A stretch of DNA of 64,000 nt. It comes from Zhenhengia yiwuensis. GTDB lineage: Bacteria; Bacillota; Clostridia; Lachnospirales; Cellulosilyticaceae. The notes below the pieces were generated by a model. The model was given only the letters and a program-made list of their open reading frames with translations. It was not told the DNA's origin and did no database searches. Positions 32,913-42,392 of this stretch are shown piece by piece; position 1 is the first letter of the stretch; each line of letters begins with the position of its first letter. The stretch spans positions 62,001 through 126,000 of the forward strand of contig NZ_JACRSY010000004.1 in assembly GCF_014384995.1 (NCBI RefSeq), in the 5' to 3' direction. Both the position numbers and the translations under genes were made by a program.

Positions 32913-34859
32913 ATGACAACTTTATTAAAGTTTGAAACTATGCAAATCAAAGTAAGTCCCTGGTTAGAAGAAGCAAGTGTACCTTTTATATCTCAAATTA
33001 ATATTTTGCAGAATGGATTACAAAGTAGATTGGAAGCAGGAGATGATATAGGACTAGGATTTGGAACGATACAGACGCTCTATCCTTATGCCCAGCAAAA
33101 TGTTTATACGAGAAAGCTAGAAGAGCAAGAGGTAGAAGTTGTAAGATTAGAGAATGAGTATCTAAAAGCTATTTTTCTACCAAGTTTAGGTGGAAGACTA
33201 TGGTCTTTATATGACAAAGTGGCTCAAAGAGATTTACTTTATGTCAATGATGTGATTAGGCCAAGTAATTTAGCTGTACGTAATGCATGGGTAAGTGGTG
33301 GTGTAGAATGGAATATAGGCGTTATAGGGCATTCTCCATTTACATGTTCACAGCTTTTTGTAGGCGTAGTTGAAGTAGAGGGCATGGAAGTTCTAAGAAT
33401 GTATGAATATGAACGTATTCGTAAAGTGACGTATCAAATGGACTTTTTCCTTCCTGAGGATTCTAAGTTTTTGATGTGCCGTATGAGGATTGTCAATCCT
33501 AATGAGATAGAAGTACCTATGTATTGGTGGAGCAATATGGCTGTACCTGAACTGGATGGAGGCAGGCTTGTTGTAGAAGCAGATGAGGCATATACCAATG
33601 GAGAAGGAGCTGTCTATAAGGTACAGGTACCTGTAGTAGAGGGAGTAGACATTACATATCCTAAAACTATTCCACATGCAGTAGACTATTTCTTTGATAT
33701 TCCTAAAGCAAAAAGGAAGTATATTACACAGTTAGATGAATCCGGTTACGGTATGATTCAGACATCTACAAGTAGGCTTCAAGGCAGAAAACTTTTTGTA
33801 TGGGGACAGGCAAGAGGCAGTGAGAGATGGCAGGAGTATTTGACCAATGAAGCAGGTCATTACATAGAAATTCAGGCAGGACTTGCTAAGACTCAATATG
33901 GATGTCTGCATATGGAACCAGCAAGTGAATGGGAATGGCTAGAGGCATATGGAGCTATTCAAGTAGATAAGCAGCTTGTACAAGGAGAGTGGCAATCATT
34001 AAGGAAGCAGGTAACTCAAACTTTAGAAGAGGCATTACCTGAGAAGAGGCTAGAACAACTCCTTAAAGAGACTAGAGCATCTATCGCCTTGAGAGAGGCA
34101 AAACTTATAAAAACAGGAAGTGTATTTGGAGCTATAGAGAATATACGAAGAGAGCAAGAAGGAAAAGGGACTTTAAGTGAAAACTTAGATTTTGGGCAAG
34201 TCTCTAAAGAAAATGAATGGGTACAACTCATGCTAGAAGGTAATATGGGAGGCTGTGAAGATAGGGAGATGTCAGGAAGCTATATGAAGGAAGACTATTA
34301 TTATAAACTTCTTCAAAAAGCTGTGCAGCAAAAAGATAAGGATAATGCATATACTTGGTATCATTTAGGTCTTTATGAACTTGTACATCAGCAGCTTGAT
34401 CAAGCCATTAATTCCTTAAAGCATTCTAGAGGTATAAAGGCTACAGCCTTCAATACTTATGCACTGGCTATAGCGTATAGCCTAAGAGGGGATACAGAAG
34501 AAGCTATAGATTATTGTATAAAGGCTATGAGATTAAGAAATGATGATATAGGGTTAGTTAAGGAATGTTTATCTCTTTTATTAAAGAAGGAAACGTATGA
34601 AATTTTACTTAAAGAAGTTGAAATGCTTCCAGATGCTATTCAAGATAATACAAGAATAAAGGCTTATAAAGCTTTTGCTTATGCTAAGTGTGGTAGTGTA
34701 GATAAGGCAGAGGAGATTCTAAGAAAAGATGAATGGTTAGAAGTAGAAGACATTCGAGAAGGGGAGTGCTTTACTGCTCAGTTATGGAACATCATTCAAG
34801 AGGGGAAAAAAGATAAGGAAGATTTGCCATTTCAATTAGACTTTAAAGCTACTTTTTAA
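32913..34859 (+). CDS. DUF5107 domain protein with C-terminal TPR repeats
   Basis: A 648-residue cytoplasmic protein. Residues up to about 350 match the DUF5107 type, a beta-rich domain with a galactose-mutarotase-like fold: LENEYLKAIFLPSLGGRL near 80-97, NPSN-like RPSNLAVRNAWVSGGVEWN (shown in part), and YWWSNMAVPE. From about 460 there are TPR-like helical repeats (AYTWYHLGLYEL, NTYALAIAYSLRGDTEEAIDYC in part). The domain pair is common in carbohydrate-degrading bacteria, but its substrate and role are not known. AAGGAGAAG precedes the ATG, and TATAAT at 32865 may be its -10 box. Confidence 0.8.
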   Translation: MTTLLKFETMQIKVSPWLEEASVPFISQINILQNGLQSRLEAGDDIGLGFGTIQTLYPYAQQNVYTRKLEEQEVEVVRLENEYLKAIFLPSLGGRLWSLYDKVAQRDLLYVNDVIRPSNLAVRNAWVSGGVEWNIGVIGHSPFTCSQLFVGVVEVEGMEVLRMYEYERIRKVTYQMDFFLPEDSKFLMCRMRIVNPNEIEVPMYWWSNMAVPELDGGRLVVEADEAYTNGEGAVYKVQVPVVEGVDITYPKTIPHAVDYFFDIPKAKRKYITQLDESGYGMIQTSTSRLQGRKLFVWGQARGSERWQEYLTNEAGHYIEIQAGLAKTQYGCLHMEPASEWEWLEAYGAIQVDKQLVQGEWQSLRKQVTQTLEEALPEKRLEQLLKETRASIALREAKLIKTGSVFGAIENIRREQEGKGTLSENLDFGQVSKENEWVQLMLEGNMGGCEDREMSGSYMKEDYYYKLLQKAVQQKDKDNAYTWYHLGLYELVHQQLDQAINSLKHSRGIKATAFNTYALAIAYSLRGDTEEAIDYCIKAMRLRNDDIGLVKECLSLLLKKETYEILLKEVEMLPDAIQDNTRIKAYKAFAYAKCGSVDKAEEILRKDEWLEVEDIREGECFTAQLWNIIQEGKKDKEDLPFQLDFKATF

Positions 34860-34862
34860 AAA

Positions 34863-34898
34863 TAAAACTAGCACTGCTTAGAAAGCAGTGCTAGTTTT
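34863..34898. terminator. bidirectional terminator
   Basis: AAAACTAGCACTGCTT pairs with AAGCAGTGCTAGTTTT around AGA, between two convergent genes. Confidence 0.9.
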
Positions 34899-34901
34899 GG
34901 A

Positions 34902-36038
34902 TTATCTGAATGTTTCTAAGCTGATATCACCATCTTCGTATTTGGCAATAAGTTTATCATTGCCATTGTAGATGATACCAGTAAATTCTCTTGAACCAAA
35001 TTCATCAGTAAGATCTTTGATGATTTTTTCCATGAAATCTCTTAAAACACGTTTGTCGGAGCGGGAAGCATTTCTTACATAGTCATTCCAGAGATCTTTT
35101 TTATCACTTGGTAAATCAGTATATACTGTAAAGATAATTGTTTCGTAGTTATCAATACCTTCAAGTTTGAAATCGTCAATAGCAATTGTTAAATCTTTTA
35201 ATGAATCAAAGTTAATAGATGGAAGTTTAGTGTAATCAGAAATTAAATCATCTTCCATATCCTTTAAAGCTTTATCTGTGATTTGAATGCTGTATTCAAA
35301 TCTACCTTTTGTTGTATAAGTGAAAGTAGATACTGTTTCATCTTTGTAATCATCAACAAATTCACCACGGATTTCTACAGAACCTAATTCATCTTGGATA
35401 TCGCTGCAAATATTTTCAAAGAAAGTTTTTAGTTTTGATTCAGAAATACGTCCAAATGCTGATTTATCATATTTGCTATCGTAAGATACTTCAAGTTCGA
35501 TGTATTCTTTTTTTGCATTATAAGTTAAGCCAAAGCCCCAGTCTACATCATATTTATCATCATATTCATCTTCGATAAGGGTAAGCATTTTTTTCATGCC
35601 TTTATCATCTAAAGATGGTTTGCTTGCTTCTTCTTCTTTTTTGTCTTCTTCTAATTGTTTATAGTAAGCTACTTGTTTTTCAAGGTTAGCTACTTGATTT
35701 TTAAGAGTAGCGATTTCAAGATTTTTGTTTGCAAGTTCAGCTTCACTTACACCACCTTGAGGTGTTTTTGAGGTGATTTGAACTGTTTTATTTGTACTGT
35801 CCCAGTTAACATTGTTATTAGTGATTTGGCCAGCATCACGAAGTGACACATATACAGTACCATTTATCATAAATGGTTCGTATTGAGGTGCTTGAGCTTT
35901 GCCGTCATATGTAACTTTAATATTGTTATAAACTGCTTCTACTTTTTTAGTAAGATTAGCAGCACTTACAGATAATGCGCCTGAGACCATAAGCATTGCA
36001 CAACCAAGTGTTAAAGCTTTTTTTAGATTTCTATTCAT
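34902..36038 (-). CDS. secreted stalk-domain protein with coiled coil and duplicated C-terminal domain
   Basis: A 378-residue exported protein. Signal peptide with VSAA cleavage near residue 26; copper amine oxidase N-like stalk domain to about 90 (NGTVYVSLRDAG, NWDSTNKTVQI); a coiled coil at about 95-135; then two related domains of about 110 residues. The first has VDWGFGLTYN and LGSVEIRGEF; the second has FGSREFTGIIYN. The same domain makes up the small secreted protein at 36148. The start is ATG 36038, with AAGGAGG 8 bases upstream; the frame extends further but lacks a signal-like start. The function is unknown. Confidence 0.75.
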   Translation of the reverse strand: MNRNLKKALTLGCAMLMVSGALSVSAANLTKKVEAVYNNIKVTYDGKAQAPQYEPFMINGTVYVSLRDAGQITNNNVNWDSTNKTVQITSKTPQGGVSEAELANKNLEIATLKNQVANLEKQVAYYKQLEEDKKEEEASKPSLDDKGMKKMLTLIEDEYDDKYDVDWGFGLTYNAKKEYIELEVSYDSKYDKSAFGRISESKLKTFFENICSDIQDELGSVEIRGEFVDDYKDETVSTFTYTTKGRFEYSIQITDKALKDMEDDLISDYTKLPSINFDSLKDLTIAIDDFKLEGIDNYETIIFTVYTDLPSDKKDLWNDYVRNASRSDKRVLRDFMEKIIKDLTDEFGSREFTGIIYNGNDKLIAKYEDGDISLETFR

Positions 36039-36147
36039 TGAAAAAACCTCCTTATAAGTCATACATAATTTCTTTAAACAAAGTATAACGAATAGGAGGT
36101 TATAATTCAATTGAACACAGTAAAATTAATGAAAATGTAACAAAAGG

Positions 36148-36576
36148 TTACTTAATGTCTAACTTTCCATTATTATACGAAAATTGGTGAGTTGGCTGAG
36201 CTGCATCGTCTTCGATAATAATACCTTGTATAGGAATGTCTTGTTTACCTAAAGTAGTGGTAATTTCAGTTGCAATAGCTGTTACCAATTTTTCAAGATC
36301 AGCTTTTGTTAGTTTTTTGAAAGCCTTAGCATCTTCTTTGTCATATTCAATGACTACGAGGACCTTACCATTATTATAGATGATTTCAAAGTCCCAGTCG
36401 ATTTTATATTGCTTGTCAGAGCTTTTCTCAAGTTTATCTTCAAGTTGATCAAGTACAAAACTTATAGAAAGTGGATTGTTCAAGTCTACTTGTGGCGCGG
36501 AAGCAAAAATGGGTATAGTACTACTTGCAATAAGGCAGGTTGTTATTCCTGTAAATAAAAACTTTTTAATGGACAT
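36148..36576 (-). CDS. small secreted protein, single copy of the domain found in its neighbour
   Basis: A 142-residue protein with a signal peptide (cleavage near IFASA) and one domain with the pattern L..LEDKLE...YKIDWDFEIIYNNGK and LGKQDIPIQGIII. This lines up with the first C-terminal domain of the protein at 34902 (IEDEYDDKYDVDWGFGLTYN and LGSVEIRGEF). AGGAGG lies 8 bases before the ATG. It is on the same strand, 110 bases upstream of its relative, and the pair probably arose by duplication. I do not recognise the domain. Confidence 0.7.
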   Translation of the reverse strand: MSIKKFLFTGITTCLIASSTIPIFASAPQVDLNNPLSISFVLDQLEDKLEKSSDKQYKIDWDFEIIYNNGKVLVVIEYDKEDAKAFKKLTKADLEKLVTAIATEITTTLGKQDIPIQGIIIEDDAAQPTHQFSYNNGKLDIK

Positions 36577-36719
36577 AATAAAACCTCCTAAAAAATATAG
36601 AGTCTATAATTAGTATTGAAGATAGGATTGATTCTATTCTGGGAAATATTAGTATAGGTAAAATACAAAATCTGGTCTATACTTGAATTAAGAGATAAAA
36701 CTTAAAGAGGAGAAAAGGT

Positions 36720-38555
36720 ATGTTTGATATTAAAGAAGAACTAAAAAAACTTCCGGCTCTTCCAGGCGTTTATTTAATGAAAAATGAACTGGATCAAATC
36801 ATATATGTAGGTAAGGCAGTAAGTCTGAAAAATAGAGTAAAGCAATACTTTCAAAAATCTAAAAATCATTCTATAAAAACTATTCGATTAGTAGAGCAGA
36901 TTAGAAGCTTTGAGTATATTGTAACGGCTTCTGAACTAGAGGCACTTGTATTAGAGTGTAATCTTATTAAGCGATATAATCCTAAATATAATATTCGCCT
37001 TAAAGATGATAAGCATTATCCTTACATTCGTGTGGATATTCAAAACGCCTTCCCACGCGTAACGGTTGTAAGAAGTATGAAAAAAGATGGAGCTAAATAT
37101 TTTGGACCTTATACAGATGTTAATGCTATGTGGGAGCTTGTAGAAATCATTAAGAAGACATGGCAACTTCGTACGTGTACAAGAGTATTGCCAAGAGATA
37201 TTAATAAGGAGAGAGCATGCCTTAATTATCATATAGGACAATGTAGTGGGCCATGTATTGCCAAGTCCTCAGAGGTTGAATATAAGGTAATGGTAGATGA
37301 GGTAACATCTTTTTTAAGTGGTAAATACCAAGATATTATTAAGCGTATAGAAAGACAGATGGAAGATGCAGCTATAAATCTAGAATTTGAAAAGGCAGCT
37401 ACCTTAAGAGATCAGCTAGCTGCAATTAAAAAAATCGAGCAGAAACAGACTGCTTCTAACAGTAGTATGGAGGACCAAGATGTTATAGCCTTTGCACGTA
37501 GTGAGAAGGATACCTTAATGCAAATCTACTTTGTGAGACAGGGAAAACTTATTGGACGTGAACATTTCTTAATTAATGAGACCGAAGGAGAAGAAATTGA
37601 GACATTATTTAGAGAGTTCATCATACAGTTTTATTCAGAGGCCAATTTTATTCCTAAACAGATTTTAGTAGAAAAGGTACCTCAAGATTTAGAACTACTT
37701 GAAGAATATTTGACCATGCAAAGAGGTAGTAAAGTTACTATAGTGCATCCTCAGAAAGGAACTAAACATAATCTATTAGAGCTGGCGAGTAAAAATGCTT
37801 ATATTACACTGAGTCAGTTTGGTGATGAACTAAGAAGGCAAGAAGCAAGGACAAAGGGAGCGCTTGAAGAAATTCAAGAAGCAATTGGTTTGAGTGGTAA
37901 CTTAAATAGAATAGAAGCCTATGATATATCTAATACTCAAGGGATTGAGTCTGTAGGGGGCATGGTTGTCTTTGAAAGTGGTAAACCGAAACGTAGTGAC
38001 TATCGTAAGTTTAAAATTAAGAGTATTCAAGGTCCAAACGACTATGGCAGTATGGAAGAAGTTTTAGATAGACGTATTGCAAGATTGGTACAAAAAGGAG
38101 AAGAAGATAGTTTTGCTAAAATGCCTGACCTTATTCTAATGGATGGTGGTAAAGGACAAGTTGGTGTAGCTGAAAAGGTTATTGCGAGTTATGGGCTAAC
38201 GATTCCGGTATGTGGTATGGTAAAAGATGACCGCCACCGTACAAGGGGATTACTTTATCAAAATGAGGAGATTCTTCTTAAAACCACTTCAGAAGGCTTT
38301 AAACTTATTACACGTATTCAAGATGAAGTCCATCGCTTTGCTATAGAATATCATAAAAAGTTACGTAGCAAGGCTCAGGTTCAATCTGTTTTAGATAATA
38401 TTAAGGGTGTAGGAAAAGAACGTAAAAAATTGCTTATGAATACATTTAAGAGTGTAGAACTTTTAAGACAGGCAAGTCTTGAAGAAATTGAGGCTATACC
38501 GGGTATTCCGAAAGATGTGGCACTGAACATTTATACTTTTTTCCATAAACAATAG
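36720..38555 (+). CDS. uvrC: excinuclease ABC subunit C
   Basis: Dual-incision nuclease of nucleotide excision repair, 611 residues. N-terminal GIY-YIG nuclease (PGVYLMKN...IYVGKA, 15-36), a UVR domain near 200-240 that binds UvrB, the RNase H-like nuclease with EAYDISN near 400, and C-terminal helix-hairpin-helix repeats (IKGVGKERKKLL, IPGIPKDVA). It is 7.4 kb from uvrA in this genome, not in one operon. No LexA box was seen upstream. AAAGAGGAGAAAAGG precedes the ATG. Confidence 0.97.
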   Translation: MFDIKEELKKLPALPGVYLMKNELDQIIYVGKAVSLKNRVKQYFQKSKNHSIKTIRLVEQIRSFEYIVTASELEALVLECNLIKRYNPKYNIRLKDDKHYPYIRVDIQNAFPRVTVVRSMKKDGAKYFGPYTDVNAMWELVEIIKKTWQLRTCTRVLPRDINKERACLNYHIGQCSGPCIAKSSEVEYKVMVDEVTSFLSGKYQDIIKRIERQMEDAAINLEFEKAATLRDQLAAIKKIEQKQTASNSSMEDQDVIAFARSEKDTLMQIYFVRQGKLIGREHFLINETEGEEIETLFREFIIQFYSEANFIPKQILVEKVPQDLELLEEYLTMQRGSKVTIVHPQKGTKHNLLELASKNAYITLSQFGDELRRQEARTKGALEEIQEAIGLSGNLNRIEAYDISNTQGIESVGGMVVFESGKPKRSDYRKFKIKSIQGPNDYGSMEEVLDRRIARLVQKGEEDSFAKMPDLILMDGGKGQVGVAEKVIASYGLTIPVCGMVKDDRHRTRGLLYQNEEILLKTTSEGFKLITRIQDEVHRFAIEYHKKLRSKAQVQSVLDNIKGVGKERKKLLMNTFKSVELLRQASLEEIEAIPGIPKDVALNIYTFFHKQ

Positions 38556-38604
38556 ATGTTATAATAACTAATAGTATGTAAAAATTAGAAAAAGGAGTAA
38601 GGGC

Positions 38605-39543
38605 ATGTATTCTGTAAAAGTAAGTAAAATCATTGAACATTTTAAGCTTGAGCCTTTAACACCGAATGTAGAGTACGATAACAGACAGGTTACAGAATCT
38701 GATGTAAATAGACCAGCTCTCCAATTAGCAGGATTTTTTGACTATTTTGATCCTACAAGATTACAGATTATTGGTAAGGTTGAGCATACTTATCTTCAGA
38801 AAATGAGTCAGGCAGACAGAGCAAAGTGTATTGAACGCTTAATGAGTTATAAAGAGATTCCTTGTATTGTTCTATGTAGGGAAGAAATTAATCCATTCCC
38901 AGAAATGATTGCCTGTGCTGAAAAATATGGTATCCCTATTTTTAAAACGCTTGAAGCAACAACAAGTTTCATTGCAGAAGTGAATAGATGGTTACATGTA
39001 GAGCTTGCACCTCGTATGTCTATGCATGGTGTTCTTGTAGACATTTACGGGGAGGGCGTACTCATTACAGGAGAGAGTGGTATTGGGAAAAGTGAAACAG
39101 CTCTTGAGCTTGTAAGAAGGGGCCATCGTCTTGTAGCAGATGATGCAGTAGAAATCAAACGTGTATCTGGTACAACACTTCTTGGGTCAGCACCAGAAGT
39201 TATTCGTCATTTTATTGAAGTACGTGGTATTGGAATTGTAGATGTGAAGCAGATTTTTGGGATAGGTTCTGTAAAAGAAATGAAGAATATTGACTTAGTT
39301 GTAAAACTTGAGTTATGGGATCAAAAGAAACAGTATGATAGATTAGGGTTGACAAATGAATATATGGATATTCTAGGTATTAATGTTGTAAGTCATTCTA
39401 TTCCGATTAGACCAGGGAGAAACCTTGCGATTATTTGTGAAACAGCTGCCATTAACTTTAGACAAAAGAAAATGGGTTATAATGCGGCCGAAGCACTTAA
39501 TGAACGTGTTATGAATAACTTACAAAATAATTTTAATAATTAA
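38605..39543 (+). CDS. hprK: HPr kinase/phosphorylase
   Basis: Bifunctional enzyme that phosphorylates and dephosphorylates Ser46 of HPr, the central switch of carbon catabolite control in Firmicutes. The 312 residues match the family. Walker A GESGIGKS is at 156-163; the family signature EVRGIGIVDV lies near 204-213. AAAAAGGAG precedes the ATG. It follows uvrC by 49 bases and precedes the ROK kinase by 18, a common Clostridial order, so sugar sensing and sugar phosphorylation genes are linked. Confidence 0.96.
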   Translation: MYSVKVSKIIEHFKLEPLTPNVEYDNRQVTESDVNRPALQLAGFFDYFDPTRLQIIGKVEHTYLQKMSQADRAKCIERLMSYKEIPCIVLCREEINPFPEMIACAEKYGIPIFKTLEATTSFIAEVNRWLHVELAPRMSMHGVLVDIYGEGVLITGESGIGKSETALELVRRGHRLVADDAVEIKRVSGTTLLGSAPEVIRHFIEVRGIGIVDVKQIFGIGSVKEMKNIDLVVKLELWDQKKQYDRLGLTNEYMDILGINVVSHSIPIRPGRNLAIICETAAINFRQKKMGYNAAEALNERVMNNLQNNFNN

Positions 39544-39561
39544 TTCTTCAGGAGGAAAGCG

Positions 39562-40515
39562 ATGTATTATATTGGTGTAGATTTAGGTGGGACAACTATT
39601 AAGGCGGGGTTACTTAATAGTGATTATGAGATTATTAAAAAAGTTGTGATTCCAACAGGAGCGGAGCGTTCATCAGAAGAAGTTCTAAGAGATATGGCTA
39701 TGCTTTGCAGAGAAATTATGCAAGAGCATAACTTAACAGAAGAAGATGTACACTCTATTGGTATTGGGAGTCCAGGGATTGCTTCTCCGATTGAAGGCAT
39801 TATTCATTATGCAAGTAATCTTAACTTTAACGAAGTAAATGTAAGAAATGAAATTCAAAAATATATTAACTTACCAGTTTACGTAGAAAATGATGCAAAC
39901 TGTGCAGCTCTTGCAGAAGCAATTTGTGGTGCGGCTAAAGGTGAAAAAGACGTTGTCGTTATGACACTTGGAACAGGTGTAGGCGGCGGCATTATCATTA
40001 ATGGTAAAGTTTATAGTGGTGCTTTCTGTGGTGGCGGAGAAATCGGACATCATGTGATAGAGATGAATGGTCGTCCATGTGGATGTGGACGTAAAGGTTG
40101 TTTAGAACAATATGCATCTGCTACAGCACTTATTAATGATGCAAAAGCAGCAGCGAAAGCAAATGCTGGAAGCAGCCTTAATGAACTAGTGGAAGATGGT
40201 AACTTAGACAATATGACTGCTAAAATTGTATTTGACGCAGCACAAAGTGGTGATGAAGTAGCCACAGCTGTACTTGACCAATACTTCAGATACGTAGCAC
40301 ACGGTGTAGCTAATATTGTTTATATGCTTCAGCCAAGCACTGTTGTATTAGGTGGCGGTATGAGTGCTCAAAAAGAAAACCTTACAGGTCCAGTTACACA
40401 ATATGCAGCAGAGGAAATGTGTCCAGGGCTTGAGCTTAGAAATCCAGTTAAAGCAGCTATTTTAGGTAATGATGCAGGAATCATTGGTGCCGCATTAGTA
40501 GGAACAACTCTATAA
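39562..40515 (+). CDS. glcK: ROK family glucokinase
   Basis: ATP-dependent sugar kinase, most likely for glucose. DLGGTTIKAG at 6-15 binds ATP phosphate; the ROK zinc motif CGCGRKGCLEQY lies at 173-184; ENDANCAALAE contains the catalytic Asp. The 317 residues match glucokinases of this type. AGGAGG precedes the ATG by 8 bases. It sits directly after hprK. Other ROK substrates (allose, N-acetylmannosamine) cannot be excluded from sequence alone. Confidence 0.88.
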   Translation: MYYIGVDLGGTTIKAGLLNSDYEIIKKVVIPTGAERSSEEVLRDMAMLCREIMQEHNLTEEDVHSIGIGSPGIASPIEGIIHYASNLNFNEVNVRNEIQKYINLPVYVENDANCAALAEAICGAAKGEKDVVVMTLGTGVGGGIIINGKVYSGAFCGGGEIGHHVIEMNGRPCGCGRKGCLEQYASATALINDAKAAAKANAGSSLNELVEDGNLDNMTAKIVFDAAQSGDEVATAVLDQYFRYVAHGVANIVYMLQPSTVVLGGGMSAQKENLTGPVTQYAAEEMCPGLELRNPVKAAILGNDAGIIGAALVGTTL

Positions 40516-40543
40516 AATACAATAGAATTAAAGCATTAGCTTG

Positions 40544-40579
40544 TTAAGGTGGGGATGAGTCAGTTCATCCCCACCTTAA
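40544..40579. repeat. perfect 15-bp inverted repeat after glcK, no T-run
   Basis: TTAAGGTGGGGATGA pairs with TCATCCCCACCTTAA around a 6-base loop. No U-tract follows, so it is not a classical terminator. It sits 28 bases after glcK and 50 bases before the ABC transporter start. It may stabilise or process the mRNA, or be an operator. Confidence 0.6.
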
Positions 40580-40629
40580 TGCATGACGTTATGAATGAAA
40601 TGATAGATAAACTTAAAGGGGGCTTACAA

Positions 40630-42378
40630 ATGAATCAAAAAGAACTACTTAAACGTTATGTCATGAAATATAAGTGGTTCTATATATTTGGTGTACTTAT
40701 TTTATTACTTGTCGACTATATGCAACTTTTTATTCCTAAGATTATAGGAATGGTAACAGACGGAATTAAAGATGGCAGTATGGCATCAGAAGGGATTATT
40801 ACAATGGTTATGACTTTAATAGGCGTAACTCTTGTGATGGCTCTTTCTCGTATAGGTTGGCGTTATTGTATCATAGGTTCATCAAAGAAGATAGAACGTG
40901 ATTTAAGAGCAGATTTATTTGAAAAATGGGTAGAGTTAGATGCGCAATACTTTAATGCACATAAAACAGGAAATTTAATGGCTTATGCAACGAATGACTT
41001 AAATGCTATTCGTATGATGGTAGGACCTGGTGTTATTACTATATTTGATGCGGTCATTATGACATTTCTTGTAATAGGCCAGATGGCTTTTGACATTAAC
41101 TTACAGCTTACTTTAGTAGCGATTATTCCAATGCCATTTATTGCATGGGGGAGTTACTATTTTGGTAAGATTATAAAAAGACGTTTTAAAATTAAACAAG
41201 AAGCTTTTGCACTTTTATCAGATAAGGTACAGGAAGCTTTTTCGGGGATTAAGGTTATTAAATCGTTCGTGCAAGAGTATTATGACCTTAAAGGTTTTGA
41301 TGTTATTGCAGAAGATAACTATGATAAGAATTTAAAGCTTGCTAAACTTTCAGCAGTTTTAAATCCATTAGTGATTTTCTTAGTAGGTACAAGTTTACTT
41401 ATTTCTATAGGTTATGGAGGGTATCTCACCATGGTTAATGAAATTACCATTGGTGAATTTGTAGCTTTCAATCAGTACATACTTATGCTAAGTTGGCCAA
41501 TGCAAGCCATTGCTATGGGGATTAATACCTTTGCACAAGGTTCAGCTTCTGTGAAAAGAATTGATGAAGTTCTTCAAGTACAGGCAGTGGTTCAAGATGA
41601 GGAGGGTGCTAAAGCACTTGAGCAGGTAGAAGGAAATATTAAGCTTTCTCATTTAAACTTTAACTTCCCAGATAATAATCAACAAGGTCTGATAGATGTA
41701 AACTTAGATATTAAAAAAGGTGAAACGCTTGCTATTTTAGGCAGAACAGGTAGTGGTAAATCTACTTTAGTAAACTTACTTCTTAGAATTTATAATGCGC
41801 CAGAAGGGTCTATCTATATTGATGGTAAAGACATTATGAAAGCAACCGTGCAAAGTGTACGTGAACATATTGCTTATGTACCACAGGATAATTTCCTTTT
41901 CAGTGATACGATTGCCAGCAATATTGCATTTGGAGCGGATCACCTAACTAAAGAACAGATTGAAGAGGCAGCAAGAAAAGCAGATGTACATAGAAATATT
42001 ATGGACTTCCCAGAGAAGTATGATACAGTCGTAGGGGAAAGAGGTACAACTTTATCAGGTGGACAGAAACAAAGGGTATCTATAGCAAGAGCGCTTATAT
42101 TAGATGCACCTATTCTAATTTTAGATGATTCCTTATCTGCGGTTGATACAAAGACAGAAGAACTGATCTTAGAAAACTTAAAAGAAGTACGTGAAGGCAA
42201 AACAAATATTATTATTGCACATCGTATTTCAACCGTACGTCATGCAGACCGTATTGTAGTTTTAGAAGAAGGTCGTGTAGCTGAGTATGGTAATCATGAA
42301 TCGCTTCTTGAGATGCAAGGCATTTATGCAGATATGTATGAAAAACAACAGTTGGAAGAAGAACTCAGTGAGGCATAA
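40630..42378 (+). CDS. ABC exporter, TMD-NBD half-transporter A (degenerate Walker B)
   Basis: A 582-residue half-transporter with six membrane helices (about 15-310) and a nucleotide-binding domain. Walker A GRTGSGKS is at 371-378 and the signature is canonical LSGGQKQR. The Walker B end reads LDDS, with Asp where the catalytic Glu should be. This is the pattern of the non-consensus half of heterodimeric exporters such as BmrCD, LmrCD and TM287/288. The start is ATG 40630, with AAGGGGG 7 bases upstream; a longer frame to 40549 would run through the inverted repeat. Its partner follows after 14 bases. Confidence 0.9.
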   Translation: MNQKELLKRYVMKYKWFYIFGVLILLLVDYMQLFIPKIIGMVTDGIKDGSMASEGIITMVMTLIGVTLVMALSRIGWRYCIIGSSKKIERDLRADLFEKWVELDAQYFNAHKTGNLMAYATNDLNAIRMMVGPGVITIFDAVIMTFLVIGQMAFDINLQLTLVAIIPMPFIAWGSYYFGKIIKRRFKIKQEAFALLSDKVQEAFSGIKVIKSFVQEYYDLKGFDVIAEDNYDKNLKLAKLSAVLNPLVIFLVGTSLLISIGYGGYLTMVNEITIGEFVAFNQYILMLSWPMQAIAMGINTFAQGSASVKRIDEVLQVQAVVQDEEGAKALEQVEGNIKLSHLNFNFPDNNQQGLIDVNLDIKKGETLAILGRTGSGKSTLVNLLLRIYNAPEGSIYIDGKDIMKATVQSVREHIAYVPQDNFLFSDTIASNIAFGADHLTKEQIEEAARKADVHRNIMDFPEKYDTVVGERGTTLSGGQKQRVSIARALILDAPILILDDSLSAVDTKTEELILENLKEVREGKTNIIIAHRISTVRHADRIVVLEEGRVAEYGNHESLLEMQGIYADMYEKQQLEEELSEA

Positions 42379-42392
42379 GAGGAGGAAACAAA

